From a virus, in IMG/VR virus record IMGVR_UViG_3300027779_003171, positions 1-64,000 of that record: a stretch of DNA of 64,000 nucleotides. One strand, 5' to 3'. Below, piece by piece: positions 9,501 to 18,170 of the stretch (the stretch's first letter is position 1; each line of letters opens with the position of its first letter). The notes under the pieces were generated by a model. It ran no database searches. It saw only the letters and a program-made list of their open reading frames with translations, and was not told the DNA's origin. The translations under genes were made by a program, and so were the position numbers.

Positions 9501-12247
9501 ACGAAAGAGATTGGGCGGAGCGAAAGCACAGACAAAGGAATGAAAATCCACCCAGGTATTGGTACGGACCCTACGCAAGCACCCATTTCACGTTTTTATA
9601 TCCCAACGCTCAAGCTGTGTTGGACATCCACTACCCTTCGGGGTTACGGGATGAATTCCCCGTGACGGGTTTCCCAGAAAAAATAACATTTGACGTAGAA
9701 ATAGAAGAATATCTAGTAAAAGACGTGGTTTCTGGTGGGTATATAGATGAAGATGGGGCAATCGTTTGGGATGAAATTTTAAAAAGCGAAGAAGGCGGAC
9801 CTGCGCCATCTTTTACAACTGGAAACTCGGGACAGCACGGTATCCCGTGGAATTTGGTTGATGAAAATTACGTACCGCTAATTGAAAGATCATCAGACTG
9901 GCCGCCTCTACCAGGGGAAACCACCCCACCGTACACGAAGGTTCCTGGGATAGGCGAATGGCACGATCAGGTAGTAAACTACGCCCTTGCGAATGGGAGA
10001 AATTTTTCAACCTACGATCACCCGACTCGATTTGATAGGGGTAACCAATACGCTACTGGAGTAACTTACGGGTACGGAACGACGACCTCTAATGCTTCCT
10101 ATGGTCAATTGCATTTTCCAGTTGGGGGATTTAATCTTTACTCGAAATATTCGTTCTCACAGGAAACCACTTACGCTAGACCCACATTTACTCTTAACAC
10201 CCTTGAGAATAATACGACTAGCTTGTTGAAGTCTTTGAGTCTCGGCAATGAAGTATTCTATGACTGTGGGGGCAACGGGCTTAAGATATTCGATCCAAAC
10301 CTGCCTCTGGACGAGTGGGGCGGTGGCGATCAGATGAGGCATGCTTATGATTACTATGACCCTATCTACTTCATGCCCATGCAAAGTAATCTGAGGGAAA
10401 CGGGCGTATATAATCAGGGCGGTCTTGCTCGGGAAAATGAGCCCTTCACGGGAACACTGGTTCACCCAAAGCAAATATACGGTGACCGTTGGATGGGTTT
10501 AAGACCACAGTCAGTGTTTAGTAAATTTACTTACGAACTTGAGTCAGGCTATAATGACGCGAGCGTCAACTCTTACGTTGCGGGAAGCCCAGGTGACCTA
10601 ATCACAGCTGAGACTGGCCGACACGGGACTCACGAAATCCTTTACAACAGCGAATATGATCCGACTTGTGCAGAGATAATTGGCGGATGGGATGAAACTG
10701 CGGGTATGGGGGGAGGCATGTGGTGCGGAAATATCTCCGAGTGCTATGATACGTGTACCGGGGTTTCAGGTCCACCACGTCCCCACGAAGTAAGGCTTAC
10801 GGAACATCCCTGTCTGAATTTCGAATTAGGCGATGAGGATGGCTCTTTCATCACGAGCAAGGATAATAGGGTTTGGCTGTTTAATTTAGACGCATCAGGA
10901 GTAGACATGCACGTCAGAGCACCCGATTGCCTTTCGGGGTATCTCTTTAACGTTGGGGATAATCCTGGGGGCGGTGCATTGATGGGCGGCACGATGTCTA
11001 CTCCAGGAGACCTCCTTGATGACCTGGGATTTGGTGGCGGCTCCCTCAACTCCCATGCGGCTACCGCAGCCCTAGGGTTCCGCATAACAGGAACAAGCAT
11101 GTTATGGAGCCTTGAGGAGGGAGCAGCCGTTCCAACGGAAGGAAATAAACAGATAGACTTCTTCAAGCCTGGGTGGGTGCAGGACCATAAAGTGGTTAGT
11201 TATAATGGGGCTATTTACGAAAAAGAGGGGATACTTTACGAAAAACCATCCGACGAAGGGTGGAAAATGGGAGAAGATGCCCAAGGAAATGTCACGGGAT
11301 ACGAAACTCTACTCCGGTACGGGACTAGAATGGCAGTTAGTGCTGGTTCATCTGGACCTCAAAACAAATTAAGGGTATCTGGCTGGAAAGAAACATCTAG
11401 GGTCGCGATCAAGCTTTCGAATTTTGAAATCGCAAATTACGGGGCGTTCCCTCACGATTCTTATTTTTCGATGGAGGAAAGTGGTAACGCCATGGTAACG
11501 GGCCGGTTGGATCATGTATGCGCGGCTGAAGCGTCCATTTATTCAGAAGGTATAGTGCTGGAAGACAAAAGTGATGACCCGTTGAGGGATGTATTGGACT
11601 ACCCTCATTACGCCTCGCCGACAATCAAGAGGCCGGGGGTTGAGCTTCCTTCGGGGAACTATATATATGGCGAGTATACCCCTGACGAAGAAGTAGTACC
11701 AATGAAACATATTTCCTTGGCTCCATCTAGAATGATGGTAAGAAAGCTTGAATGGTTCATTATGGGCACAGGCCAAGAGAATTACTTTGAGTTATTTAAG
11801 GGAGAACCTCACTTCTACAACAGGTACATCTGGCCCACTCGAAGCGACATGTCTCAGTGGAACGGGGGAACGTTATCGTGGGAAAGTTCACCCCCGGTAG
11901 ATGCCGTAACGTACCCGCTTACTGAACTGATGATCTCCGCTCAAGCAGGTCAACCGACCCCCGACAAGGCTCAAAGCGAATTTATCCAAAGAAACTATGC
12001 ATTAACGCAACATATCGCTTTCTATGACGGTGTTGTGCTAGACCCGACGATAAATAAGGAGTGGCGGGTAGATTTGGACATTAAGTTCTCCGTCCAGCCG
12101 AAGACTTCCTACTTTGTTGCCCAGGGTACATCCGTATTGGATGTTATGAACGAGATTGTCCCTGCCGCCAAACAAACGCTATGGGAAGATGGTTCTGACT
12201 CTAGCGAAGGGGGCGAAGAAGGGGTGGTCGGGATAATTAGTGATTAA
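6518..12247 (+). CDS. Giant protein of unknown fold, probable virion/appendage component
   Basis: 1909 residues, no recognised catalytic motif. The N-terminal ~200 residues are Ala-rich and helical-looking with a hydrophobic stretch near residues 155-190 (FAVALVSIFAARFAVG). The rest is rich in Tyr, Trp, Gly, Pro and Asn. A Thr-rich linker around residues 905-940 contains runs of TTTTT and Cys residues, which looks like a hinge between domains. It shares general composition and Cys/Trp-containing motifs with the preceding giant gene. The stop overlaps the stop of the oppositely oriented polymerase gene by four bases, so no terminator separates the convergent blocks. A structural role is inferred from size, position and composition. 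Confidence 0.6.
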   Translation: MSTPAYDRMQYLLKQTQEGGALGPNSSAYSALAQEGYGGAEQSSNLEDDPTSLKRILGYAASLTLGHYATTLGKKMEMNEVHHKAWVAFAAVYHAVARATDTQVIKEAMWLASMKPSNSWDNLVNSEGLSSSSAFGLRVSAVEGFIEGGHGEELERAFAVALVSIFAARFAVGENLKPIGCMAAYGAVFNWFNLRRRYLLPDNDENAPLMGLGTGGLERLMSDNYAPVFREINILSPQTAKARSTMFGFEDLTEVFQSPVDNQLEKDAELQVYKIEGEIHYDEWWWYNTPSCEDVEVPIENPQGKVTGYMNIGPISFPCVDESKNVTPITGTAFKRTFVEAPPVSGTYDKVNSEYIQGKTKYFYPTQDYGGDLTYGLEDYYEPADCRWITTMGRVGSAANHVITDSSNYEPYYFINNLENGEGSPFPGWHCKLSLDEGWCRSNDLHLIEGDCTSHGHEWVKPAASCIHPAPPPPSAFPNEGPVRDMSLRHSLRMEDHDASVNYWDDLRSWEWTGFVMAPLQFTDLRYNTLYKDHYSNPVLNGPNLGRRAFSFKNASTAQVVDGTCGPPQQFSNPNDSNQSYNFNGGPMVYAQVWTQNRTKRQQTKIGLFVGNPYRYWEDPYGTFDLHRTGGWNFPIIKEAYGQGWAETVGGFVNIDFHGTKISPNYNEGGDRQYKYQGEEESFFVGTGIDPQTNERYSGLWKGGGEYGPSSTPWLPYDPDPPDPFHYNQELITPHKFFGMGDGCVGIPTETEWSLNAGQRYSYHSINLTGITHPYLKTITGVIAEEVNKYTNGVEEFFKPGILGQHGDNYWDDFVTGWINTGDYAGESVHCLHLRTGYSTTPGSPKTKVYHWLGTGQFDVHYNFPYKGVDCLINHGPISPYPNMSKCCDLFAPPFNGWTGNAICYPTTTTTIDPSATTTTCDPYEMCTTTTLDPMAQYECDDGIKVTCPDGLAPTEFYNSEIGLCDWDMCTMAGCYTKADWWDDVIMWDSGIFPHERDWAERKHRQRNENPPRYWYGPYASTHFTFLYPNAQAVLDIHYPSGLRDEFPVTGFPEKITFDVEIEEYLVKDVVSGGYIDEDGAIVWDEILKSEEGGPAPSFTTGNSGQHGIPWNLVDENYVPLIERSSDWPPLPGETTPPYTKVPGIGEWHDQVVNYALANGRNFSTYDHPTRFDRGNQYATGVTYGYGTTTSNASYGQLHFPVGGFNLYSKYSFSQETTYARPTFTLNTLENNTTSLLKSLSLGNEVFYDCGGNGLKIFDPNLPLDEWGGGDQMRHAYDYYDPIYFMPMQSNLRETGVYNQGGLARENEPFTGTLVHPKQIYGDRWMGLRPQSVFSKFTYELESGYNDASVNSYVAGSPGDLITAETGRHGTHEILYNSEYDPTCAEIIGGWDETAGMGGGMWCGNISECYDTCTGVSGPPRPHEVRLTEHPCLNFELGDEDGSFITSKDNRVWLFNLDASGVDMHVRAPDCLSGYLFNVGDNPGGGALMGGTMSTPGDLLDDLGFGGGSLNSHAATAALGFRITGTSMLWSLEEGAAVPTEGNKQIDFFKPGWVQDHKVVSYNGAIYEKEGILYEKPSDEGWKMGEDAQGNVTGYETLLRYGTRMAVSAGSSGPQNKLRVSGWKETSRVAIKLSNFEIANYGAFPHDSYFSMEESGNAMVTGRLDHVCAAEASIYSEGIVLEDKSDDPLRDVLDYPHYASPTIKRPGVELPSGNYIYGEYTPDEEVVPMKHISLAPSRMMVRKLEWFIMGTGQENYFELFKGEPHFYNRYIWPTRSDMSQWNGGTLSWESSPPVDAVTYPLTELMISAQAGQPTPDKAQSEFIQRNYALTQHIAFYDGVVLDPTINKEWRVDLDIKFSVQPKTSYFVAQGTSVLDVMNEIVPAAKQTLWEDGSDSSEGGEEGVVGIISD

Positions 12248-14853
12248 CTTGATTTTTTCTTTGCTGATTTCATGTCAGAATACTTTGTGTAGATTTTGTT
12301 TGTCTGCACAATAATTCTGTCAGCAAATATGGTATTATCATCCTGCTTCTGTCCCACCACTACTACAATATTTTTATCTTCTGGAAGAACTCCGTTATTC
12401 TCATCTTCGCACATCTCAACCTTATCATTGAAAAGCATGACCTTGACTCTCCCTGTTTCGTCGTCTACCTCCGTGATAAGGTAGCGGTTCCCATTCTTTG
12501 ATGTCCTTAGTGCTGGCTTGCTGACCACAGTGCCTATGAAGGTAACCTTGCGACCCTTTCTTTGCTCGTTTACCTCACCCAGCCCCATTAAATCGGGGCT
12601 TTTTTCTATGAAAATATCTTTTAGGGCTTTGCCGTATGTATATCCCAGTAAGTGTTTTTCATAATACCAATTCGCGAAGCTTTCTGACTTGCTGTTTTGG
12701 TCGTAAATAGCTTTATATGGAAGAGACTTTTTCTTAATGGTCTCGTGACGAGATTCTTTAACGCACGGCTTCACCACCCCTTTTTGTGTGACCTCGGTTT
12801 TAGATAGTAGGGTTTTAAATATTTGAACCAAGTCGTCCCTGTGTTGTCCAGCCAGCCCCAAACATAATCTCTTCTCCCTCTCTGTTAAGACGTTCCAAAG
12901 TTGCGCCTCGTACGCTACCTTTGATCGAGATTGCTTAAACCCCTGCAAAGCTCCCGAGTGAATCAGAGCGCATAAGATGCTTACCGTAAGTCCAGCCTCC
13001 TTGGCTGCTTCAAATACTTCTAGTTTCGTCGAGCTATCTTTTTTGAAGTCATTTAATTTCTGAATAGACTTATCGGAAATCCCTTTTATAGATATAAGGC
13101 CAAACCTAATGTCTTCCCCTTCCATGGAGAAATCCATTTTAGATTTGATGATGTTCGGCGGCAGCAAGGTTATGTTAAAGCTCGCCATCTCCTTTTGGAT
13201 TTTTGAAATTTCGCTTATAGAGTCTCCCTCGTGGCGGGTCATCTTAAGTAAACTAAGAAAAAATTGCTGTGGATACTTGAACTTTAGATAGATCGTCGAG
13301 GCTGACAAGGCAGCATAAGAAATTGAGTGCGACTTATTGAAGGAGTAATTCGCCGAGTCTTCGAGAATCTTCCAGAGAATGTCTCCGATGTCGGGGTCGA
13401 GATTTTGTTCTTTAACCCTGTCCTTGATTTTCTTTTTCCATTTTTTTACTTCCGCTCTTTTCTTTTTACCGACAATACGACGCAACAGTTCAGCCTCGTC
13501 GAGAGTGAAGCCGATCTTGTTCGCCATCTGCATCATCTGCTCCTGATACAAGCAGACACCACCTGTTGATGCCAAAATGTCATCAAAGAATGGGTGTATG
13601 GATTCTTTCACCCCATTGTTTGAGTAGTTAGCATACTGGTCAACAAAAGCTAACGCACCTGGGCGAGCCAAAGCCAGCACAGCACTTAGCTCTTCTAGAT
13701 TTTTAGGCATTACCTTTCGGCAAACCTTGTAATTAGTGTCAGCTTCAATCTGAAATAAACCGTGAGGGGTTTTTAGGTCTTGAAGGTTCCGATAGATTTC
13801 CTTTTCATTGAAATCAACATCTTCAACTTCGATACCAAGGCTTTTGCATACGTCATCTATGACTGATACAGACCTTAGGCCCAGTAAGTCCAACTTGACA
13901 TTGGTCAAGGAGGTCCAATTCATGTCGTAAGAAGAGATAGATGCCTTCTCTGAGGAAAGTTCTGTTGGGCAGCTATCGTCCATATCTTCAAATGACAAGG
14001 ACAAGGCGGAAGCGTGGACCCCTTTGTTTTTAATTAAGCCCCTCAGTTTTAGGGCGATATCATAAGACCGTCTATTCTCATCGCACCATTCTTGTAGCTC
14101 GCTTACCTCGTCATAAGCTTCTGAAATGTCCATAACCTTACCAAAAACCTTTGGTATCATAGATGAGACAAGGTTCATCTCCTGCTCCGTTTTACTCCCT
14201 ACGATTTTACCACACTCTTTTACACAGAGTTTTCCGCTAAGAGTGTTGAATGTAATGATTTTGGATGTCCGACCTTGAAATTTGTCTTCCAGATACTTAA
14301 TTACGTTTTGTCGGTTGTAGTAACAAATATCCAAATCAACGTCGCACATTAGGGAGCCATCAAGATAAGTTATACCCTTCACCACCTTCTTTTTTGCTCG
14401 AATCTTCGAGATAAACCTCTCGAAATAAAGACCGTACTTAATCGGGTCAACCTTGGTCACCCCAATCAGGTAAAGTATAAGGCTCCCCGCTGCACTGCCA
14501 CGGCCAAGGCCCGTTGGTATATCGTTTCGTTCGCAGTAATTAATTACATCCCAAACTAAAAGTATATAATCAACAAAACCTAAATCTTTTAAAGTAGATA
14601 ACTCATACTTAGCCCTATCAACATACTCATTAAAATTAGGGTCTTTTTTATTTATTTTTAAATTTTTAAATCCAGTGTTAGCTAATGAACGCAAGAAATC
14701 GTAATTGCTAATGTCTTCACTGACACCAATCTCTCTTTTGTACTTATCCTCTATCTCGAAAGTAGGTAAACGTACCCCGTGCAAGGGGAGGTCTATGCCT
14801 TTAAAGTGAGACTTAAAATCTATATCTCTATTTCCCATTTTAACTTGTTCCAT
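12244..14853 (-). CDS. dnaE: DNA polymerase III alpha, catalytic core without PHP domain
   Basis: C-family replicative polymerase core of 869 residues; bacterial DnaE is about 1100-1200 because it also carries an N-terminal PHP domain. It opens at the point where DnaE resumes after PHP (LPTF near residue 29, then YELSTLKDLGF and YILLVWDVI). GRGSAAGS lies at 117-124. The catalytic Asp pair is in CDVDLD (D171, D173) and the third Asp in VKLDLLGLR (D322), so it looks active. A helix-hairpin-helix region and a C-terminal OB-fold (about 750-850, starting VTFIGTVVSKP) follow. No clear clamp-binding tail was identified. It overlaps the exonuclease gene by 34 bases; an alternative ATG lies at 14838. 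The missing PHP part is encoded two genes upstream. Confidence 0.93.
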   Translation of the reverse strand: MEQVKMGNRDIDFKSHFKGIDLPLHGVRLPTFEIEDKYKREIGVSEDISNYDFLRSLANTGFKNLKINKKDPNFNEYVDRAKYELSTLKDLGFVDYILLVWDVINYCERNDIPTGLGRGSAAGSLILYLIGVTKVDPIKYGLYFERFISKIRAKKKVVKGITYLDGSLMCDVDLDICYYNRQNVIKYLEDKFQGRTSKIITFNTLSGKLCVKECGKIVGSKTEQEMNLVSSMIPKVFGKVMDISEAYDEVSELQEWCDENRRSYDIALKLRGLIKNKGVHASALSLSFEDMDDSCPTELSSEKASISSYDMNWTSLTNVKLDLLGLRSVSVIDDVCKSLGIEVEDVDFNEKEIYRNLQDLKTPHGLFQIEADTNYKVCRKVMPKNLEELSAVLALARPGALAFVDQYANYSNNGVKESIHPFFDDILASTGGVCLYQEQMMQMANKIGFTLDEAELLRRIVGKKKRAEVKKWKKKIKDRVKEQNLDPDIGDILWKILEDSANYSFNKSHSISYAALSASTIYLKFKYPQQFFLSLLKMTRHEGDSISEISKIQKEMASFNITLLPPNIIKSKMDFSMEGEDIRFGLISIKGISDKSIQKLNDFKKDSSTKLEVFEAAKEAGLTVSILCALIHSGALQGFKQSRSKVAYEAQLWNVLTEREKRLCLGLAGQHRDDLVQIFKTLLSKTEVTQKGVVKPCVKESRHETIKKKSLPYKAIYDQNSKSESFANWYYEKHLLGYTYGKALKDIFIEKSPDLMGLGEVNEQRKGRKVTFIGTVVSKPALRTSKNGNRYLITEVDDETGRVKVMLFNDKVEMCEDENNGVLPEDKNIVVVVGQKQDDNTIFADRIIVQTNKIYTKYSDMKSAKKKSS

Positions 14854-15461
14854 ACTTTTAGGTTTAGCTCTAAATCAACAATAGCATTATGCAGACTATC
14901 GTAGTCGTGGTCGAGCTTGTACCCCTTCGCTAAGGCCATCAGGTTCGTTCTAACGCCCTTTTTACGTGTATTGGCCATTCGGTACTGGTACTCCAGTAAA
15001 GTGCCCTCACCCTCATTGTAGGGCATCCCCATCTTTAACCCTCTGGCTAGGGCATTTGTATCTAAAATCTTAGGCATTATACTCTTATAATCGCAGTTAT
15101 TAAGCCTGTAATAATCTCGGAGTAAGTAAAGGTCGAAGTGGAGCATGTTATGTGCAATGATCCAATCAGCTTTATCAAGCCAATCCTTGATGGTCGGGAA
15201 GGCTTGTTCAGGGGGGATACCCTTCTTCTCCATCGTTCTTTCGCTGTATTTGGTGATCCTAGCTGCCGCCTCACCGATTTTAAGGTCTGTATCCCACTTA
15301 ATGTAAAAGTCTTTCTCGGCAGTTTTCTTGCCGTCCACAGCCTTAATCATGGCAATCTGCCAAGGGAGATTGAAGGAACTACTTAAGCACAAATTAAAGG
15401 TCTCGCAATCTATGAGAACATAAGTCTTAGACTTATCGAATCGGAGGAGGTGTTCACGCAT
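14820..15461 (-). CDS. DEDD-family 3'-5' exonuclease, probable Pol III proofreading subunit
   Basis: RNase H-fold exonuclease of DnaQ/ExoI type. IDCET near the N-terminus gives the D-x-E pair, AHNMLHFD gives the middle motif, and the last motif is around HDYDSLHNAIVD with the final Asp. It lies between the PHP gene and the polymerase core, overlapping both, so it is very likely the proofreader of this polymerase. The start is placed at the ATG at 15461, preceded by AGGGGG at five bases and overlapping the PHP stop; a start at 15506 is possible but less likely. Gene order mirrors the domain order of Gram-positive PolC, where the exonuclease is inserted in the PHP domain. Confidence 0.85.
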   Translation of the reverse strand: MREHLLRFDKSKTYVLIDCETFNLCLSSSFNLPWQIAMIKAVDGKKTAEKDFYIKWDTDLKIGEAAARITKYSERTMEKKGIPPEQAFPTIKDWLDKADWIIAHNMLHFDLYLLRDYYRLNNCDYKSIMPKILDTNALARGLKMGMPYNEGEGTLLEYQYRMANTRKKGVRTNLMALAKGYKLDHDYDSLHNAIVDLELNLKVWNKLKWEIEI

Positions 15462-16230
15462 GGGAACCCCCTGTTTCCCCCATCCAGCTTTCGAAGCAGA
15501 ATTCATCGCTGCACATGTGGTCTATATTCGGTTTCTCTAGGCTGGACCTATTGTTAATGCATCTAAAGGTAAGGTAAGCTAAAAAATCATCCCTGTTCTT
15601 GTAGAAAATGCTTTTAATTTTTTGTACGGAATGACCAGAGGACTCGATATAATTTAAAACCCTGTCTCTAATGAGGTCATCGAATGGGACATCGTTGTCT
15701 TCTAGCAGAAACACGGGGTCGCAAAAGTCGAACTCGGGTATGCATGTTGCACCCTCTAGGGAATTTCGATGCAAGAAAGAATCATAAAATGGCACACACA
15801 ACATCAGGTCATCATTATTCCAAAATGTTTTTAGGGTTTTGAAGTCCATGTTTGGCACGTAGTAGAACCCCTCTTTGGCAGCGAAGCTCCAAATTTTTAT
15901 CAATCTTTTATAACCCTCCGTATTCTTGGCAAAAATGATATACTTACAACGAGACTTAAGGGCTTCCTCGTCTTTTTCTCCAATATCACACAAGAAGCTC
16001 AACCTAAGTCCAAAGTTAAGTTTTACTTTGTTGTCTTTGCTGTTTTGGTAAGCCTCCAAAAAGCCGCCGAAAGAATCCTCCACAAGGAAAAGCTCGTCTA
16101 TATTATTTTCTAGAAGGATATCGAAAATAGAGGCGGGCGCGTCTGAGGCTTGCCCACCAGGAGCACCCAAGGTCAGTATAGACCTACCCAAAGAGTAATG
16201 AGACTTGAATACTGGAATTGTTGCGGTCAC
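15454..16230 (-). CDS. Stand-alone PHP domain of DNA polymerase III alpha
   Basis: Matches the N-terminal PHP domain of DnaE: HYSLGRSILT at the position of the HSDYSLLDG motif, IDELFLVEDSFGGFLEAYQ, then KYIIFAKNTEGYKRLIKIWS, a hallmark of DnaE. The tail (RSSLEKPNIDHMCSDEF) corresponds to the end of PHP just before the part carried by the core gene. The usual H-x-D metal pair appears as K-x-H, so the metal site is probably degenerate and the domain structural. The start is placed at GTG 16230: a strong promoter (TTGACA-16-TATACT) lies in the frame upstream of it, and the GTG is seven bases after the -10. The longer TTG-started frame would translate the promoter. Confidence 0.8.
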   Translation of the reverse strand: MTATIPVFKSHYSLGRSILTLGAPGGQASDAPASIFDILLENNIDELFLVEDSFGGFLEAYQNSKDNKVKLNFGLRLSFLCDIGEKDEEALKSRCKYIIFAKNTEGYKRLIKIWSFAAKEGFYYVPNMDFKTLKTFWNNDDLMLCVPFYDSFLHRNSLEGATCIPEFDFCDPVFLLEDNDVPFDDLIRDRVLNYIESSGHSVQKIKSIFYKNRDDFLAYLTFRCINNRSSLEKPNIDHMCSDEFCFESWMGETGGSHA

Positions 16231-16237
16231 GGAGAAT

Positions 16238-16265
16238 AGTATACCATATACTCGTTTTTTGTCAA
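16238..16265 (-). promoter_or_regulatory. Sigma70-type promoter for the split polymerase genes
   Basis: On the minus strand TTGACA (16265-16260), a 16-base spacer and TATACT (16243-16238). The GTG start at 16230 follows after seven bases, so the transcript would be leaderless or nearly so. The -35 overlaps the last codons of the upstream nuclease gene. Confidence 0.75.
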
Positions 16266-17245
16266 GCAAATTTTGGACAGCCCTTATAGGTCATCTTAAC
16301 TAACTTCTCTCCCTTTTTCGGTTTCAAGTCTTCTTGATTCAGGCTGGTTTTCCTGACCTTATCCTTCGGGTCTTTTATCGCGTAGTAGACTCGACCGAAC
16401 TTGTACGGACAGGCCCACATTTCAGTCCCGTCTTTTTTGAGGTGACCCTCGTACTTAGCAAAGCCGCAGTTGAGACAACCACCCCACCCGCCATCAGATG
16501 GTTTTGGTTTGTCGGCTGCAAAATTGGAAACCGCAGAATCTTCATTGTAGTTTATGAGCTTCTTGTAAAATTCTTCAAGGTAGGCTTCAAACCCCTTGAG
16601 GGCATCATCGCTAAATTCTAATTTTTGTAAGGTAGCTTTCGGGAAACGCAAGAAAACGAATTTGACTATGGGTTTGAGTTTTGGCCAAAGTTTTTTTGCC
16701 GCCAAGCTATACATCATGGCTTGGACATTTGAATCTAGATCATCGCCTTTGAATTTTTTCTTGCTGGTTTTATAGTCGTGGATTTCAACTATCTTTTCTT
16801 TTTTAAAGACAGCTATCTTGTCCATTAGGCCATAAACTCTATAGTCGTAATCCTCGCCCGTGATATCAAAATTAAATTCTGGCTCTAGGAGCTCGGAGCA
16901 TCCATCAACGTAGAAATCCTCATTAAGACCAACGAGAATCATCTTGTTCATTAGGAGATATTGGTCTTCGTTCAGTCCGTACTTTTTAATTCCATCGAGC
17001 ATATGCTTCTCGGCTAGTGTAGATGCCTCAAAGGTTTTGTTCGCGACTATTAGATCGTAATGTTCTTTGTTCTCTGGAAGTTGGAGTATTTCAAAAAGCT
17101 CGTGACATATGCTACCCATCGCTAAGGCATCACTGGGTGGTTGGGGAATTTTGAGGTGATAGTTACACCAATAAGCCCAAGAGCAAGACTCCATGGACTT
17201 GATCCGTGACGCGGATAAATAATCTCCTTTGGGTTTATTACGCAT
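16262..17245 (-). CDS. RecB/Cas4-like PD-(D/E)XK nuclease with probable Fe-S cluster
   Basis: 327 residues. It opens with SASRIKSMESC, like the SYSRLxxFxxC start of RecB-family nucleases. GLMDKIAVF carries the catalytic Asp and EIHDYKTSKK is the E/D-x-K motif. An N-terminal Cys (in MESCSW) and three C-terminal sites (CLNCG, WACPY, KGCPKFA) fit the Cys set that holds a 4Fe-4S cluster in Cas4 and AddB proteins. Overlaps with the primase gene (upstream) and the polymerase promoter (downstream) put it in the replication operon. It is probably a single-strand DNA exonuclease in recombination or end processing. No CRISPR array is seen, so a Cas4 adaptation role is not supported. Confidence 0.85.
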   Translation of the reverse strand: MRNKPKGDYLSASRIKSMESCSWAYWCNYHLKIPQPPSDALAMGSICHELFEILQLPENKEHYDLIVANKTFEASTLAEKHMLDGIKKYGLNEDQYLLMNKMILVGLNEDFYVDGCSELLEPEFNFDITGEDYDYRVYGLMDKIAVFKKEKIVEIHDYKTSKKKFKGDDLDSNVQAMMYSLAAKKLWPKLKPIVKFVFLRFPKATLQKLEFSDDALKGFEAYLEEFYKKLINYNEDSAVSNFAADKPKPSDGGWGGCLNCGFAKYEGHLKKDGTEMWACPYKFGRVYYAIKDPKDKVRKTSLNQEDLKPKKGEKLVKMTYKGCPKFA

Positions 17246-18170
17246 AGTTAAAAAGGGAAGAGTGCCACTGTCTGATTTCGGCCTCAGTCATGTCACCGAA
17301 ATCATTTTTACTAGGTAACGCTACTTGAATTTGGCTAGGGTCGAAATGGAGATATAATTTTTGAGAGGCTTCTTTGGCCGCCCTGTTGCCAGCTCCGTTT
17401 ACTGTGTCGTCATTGTTAAATGAAATAAAAATTTTCTTTACGTCTAGCTTAATTAAGAGGGTCGTTATCGACTTACTTACGGTAAGGCCAAAAGTAACAA
17501 TCGTGTTTTCGACCCCAGCGTCCCACAGAGCGAGCATATCTCCAATGCTTTCGACAAGGATTACTTCTTTTTTAGATTGTATTTGTTTTAGGTTGTACTT
17601 AACGGGAAAGCACCAATTAGATACTGACCCTATGTGTTTCCATTTCGCGATTTTGAAATCTTCAGGTATTTTGTTCACGTATCTACCGCTAAATCCGACT
17701 ATCTCATCTCTGGAATTAAAAATAGGAAAGACATATCGATTTTTCATCTGGCCTTCTGATGCCACGCCCCCATTGAAGGTCTCCGTGGCTTCAATTGAAA
17801 CGCCTCTCGACTCCCAGTAAGAATGGTCTTTACTTAGCTTAAGTAGTAGCTCCTTCGGGTATTTTTTGACAGAATCTACTTTCGGTTTTGGTCGGTTGCT
17901 GGTATGGGGCGAACCGTCCGGTAGCCTAGACTTAATCCATTCTTTTGTTTCTGTTATATCTTCTTGGCTTAACGAAATTCGTACAAGTTCTTCAAATTTT
18001 CCGCCACGTCTTTCTTTGTGGTCGTACCAAACGCCAGAATCTTTATCAATAGAAAGGACATCGGGGCTGTCTGAGTCGCGGTAAAGGGGTCTTGCCCTGA
18101 AGCTGTCGCCTCTATCAAGCAGTTCATAGCCGATTTCTACCAGAATTTCTTCTATTTTTTCACTTATCAT
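17238..18170 (-). CDS. dnaG: DnaG-like DNA primase with degenerate zinc-binding domain
   Basis: 310 residues, about half the length of bacterial DnaG. The central part has the DnaG pattern NRYVFPIFNSRDEIVGFSGR, followed by a TOPRIM domain: VILVESIGDMLALWDAG (catalytic Glu) and ISFNNDD (metal-binding Asp pair). The N-terminal ~70 residues keep the shape of the zinc-binding domain (ARPLYRDSDSP, GVWYDHKERRGGKFEELV) but have lost the zinc Cys/His set. There is no helicase-interaction domain of full length. It overlaps the DnaB gene by four bases, so primase and helicase are probably co-translated and work together. Confidence 0.88.
   Translation of the reverse strand: MISEKIEEILVEIGYELLDRGDSFRARPLYRDSDSPDVLSIDKDSGVWYDHKERRGGKFEELVRISLSQEDITETKEWIKSRLPDGSPHTSNRPKPKVDSVKKYPKELLLKLSKDHSYWESRGVSIEATETFNGGVASEGQMKNRYVFPIFNSRDEIVGFSGRYVNKIPEDFKIAKWKHIGSVSNWCFPVKYNLKQIQSKKEVILVESIGDMLALWDAGVENTIVTFGLTVSKSITTLLIKLDVKKIFISFNNDDTVNGAGNRAAKEASQKLYLHFDPSQIQVALPSKNDFGDMTEAEIRQWHSSLFNYA

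Noticed and set aside
643-12000. Many antisense reading frames of 60-155 codons under the giant genes
   Set aside because: They lack start signals, have no recognisable motifs, and are explained as shadows of the long plus-strand genes.
16230-16269. Longer N-terminus of the PHP gene from TTG 16269
   Set aside because: This stretch is a near-perfect promoter (TTGACA-16-TATACT) and the homology to PHP domains begins after GTG 16230.
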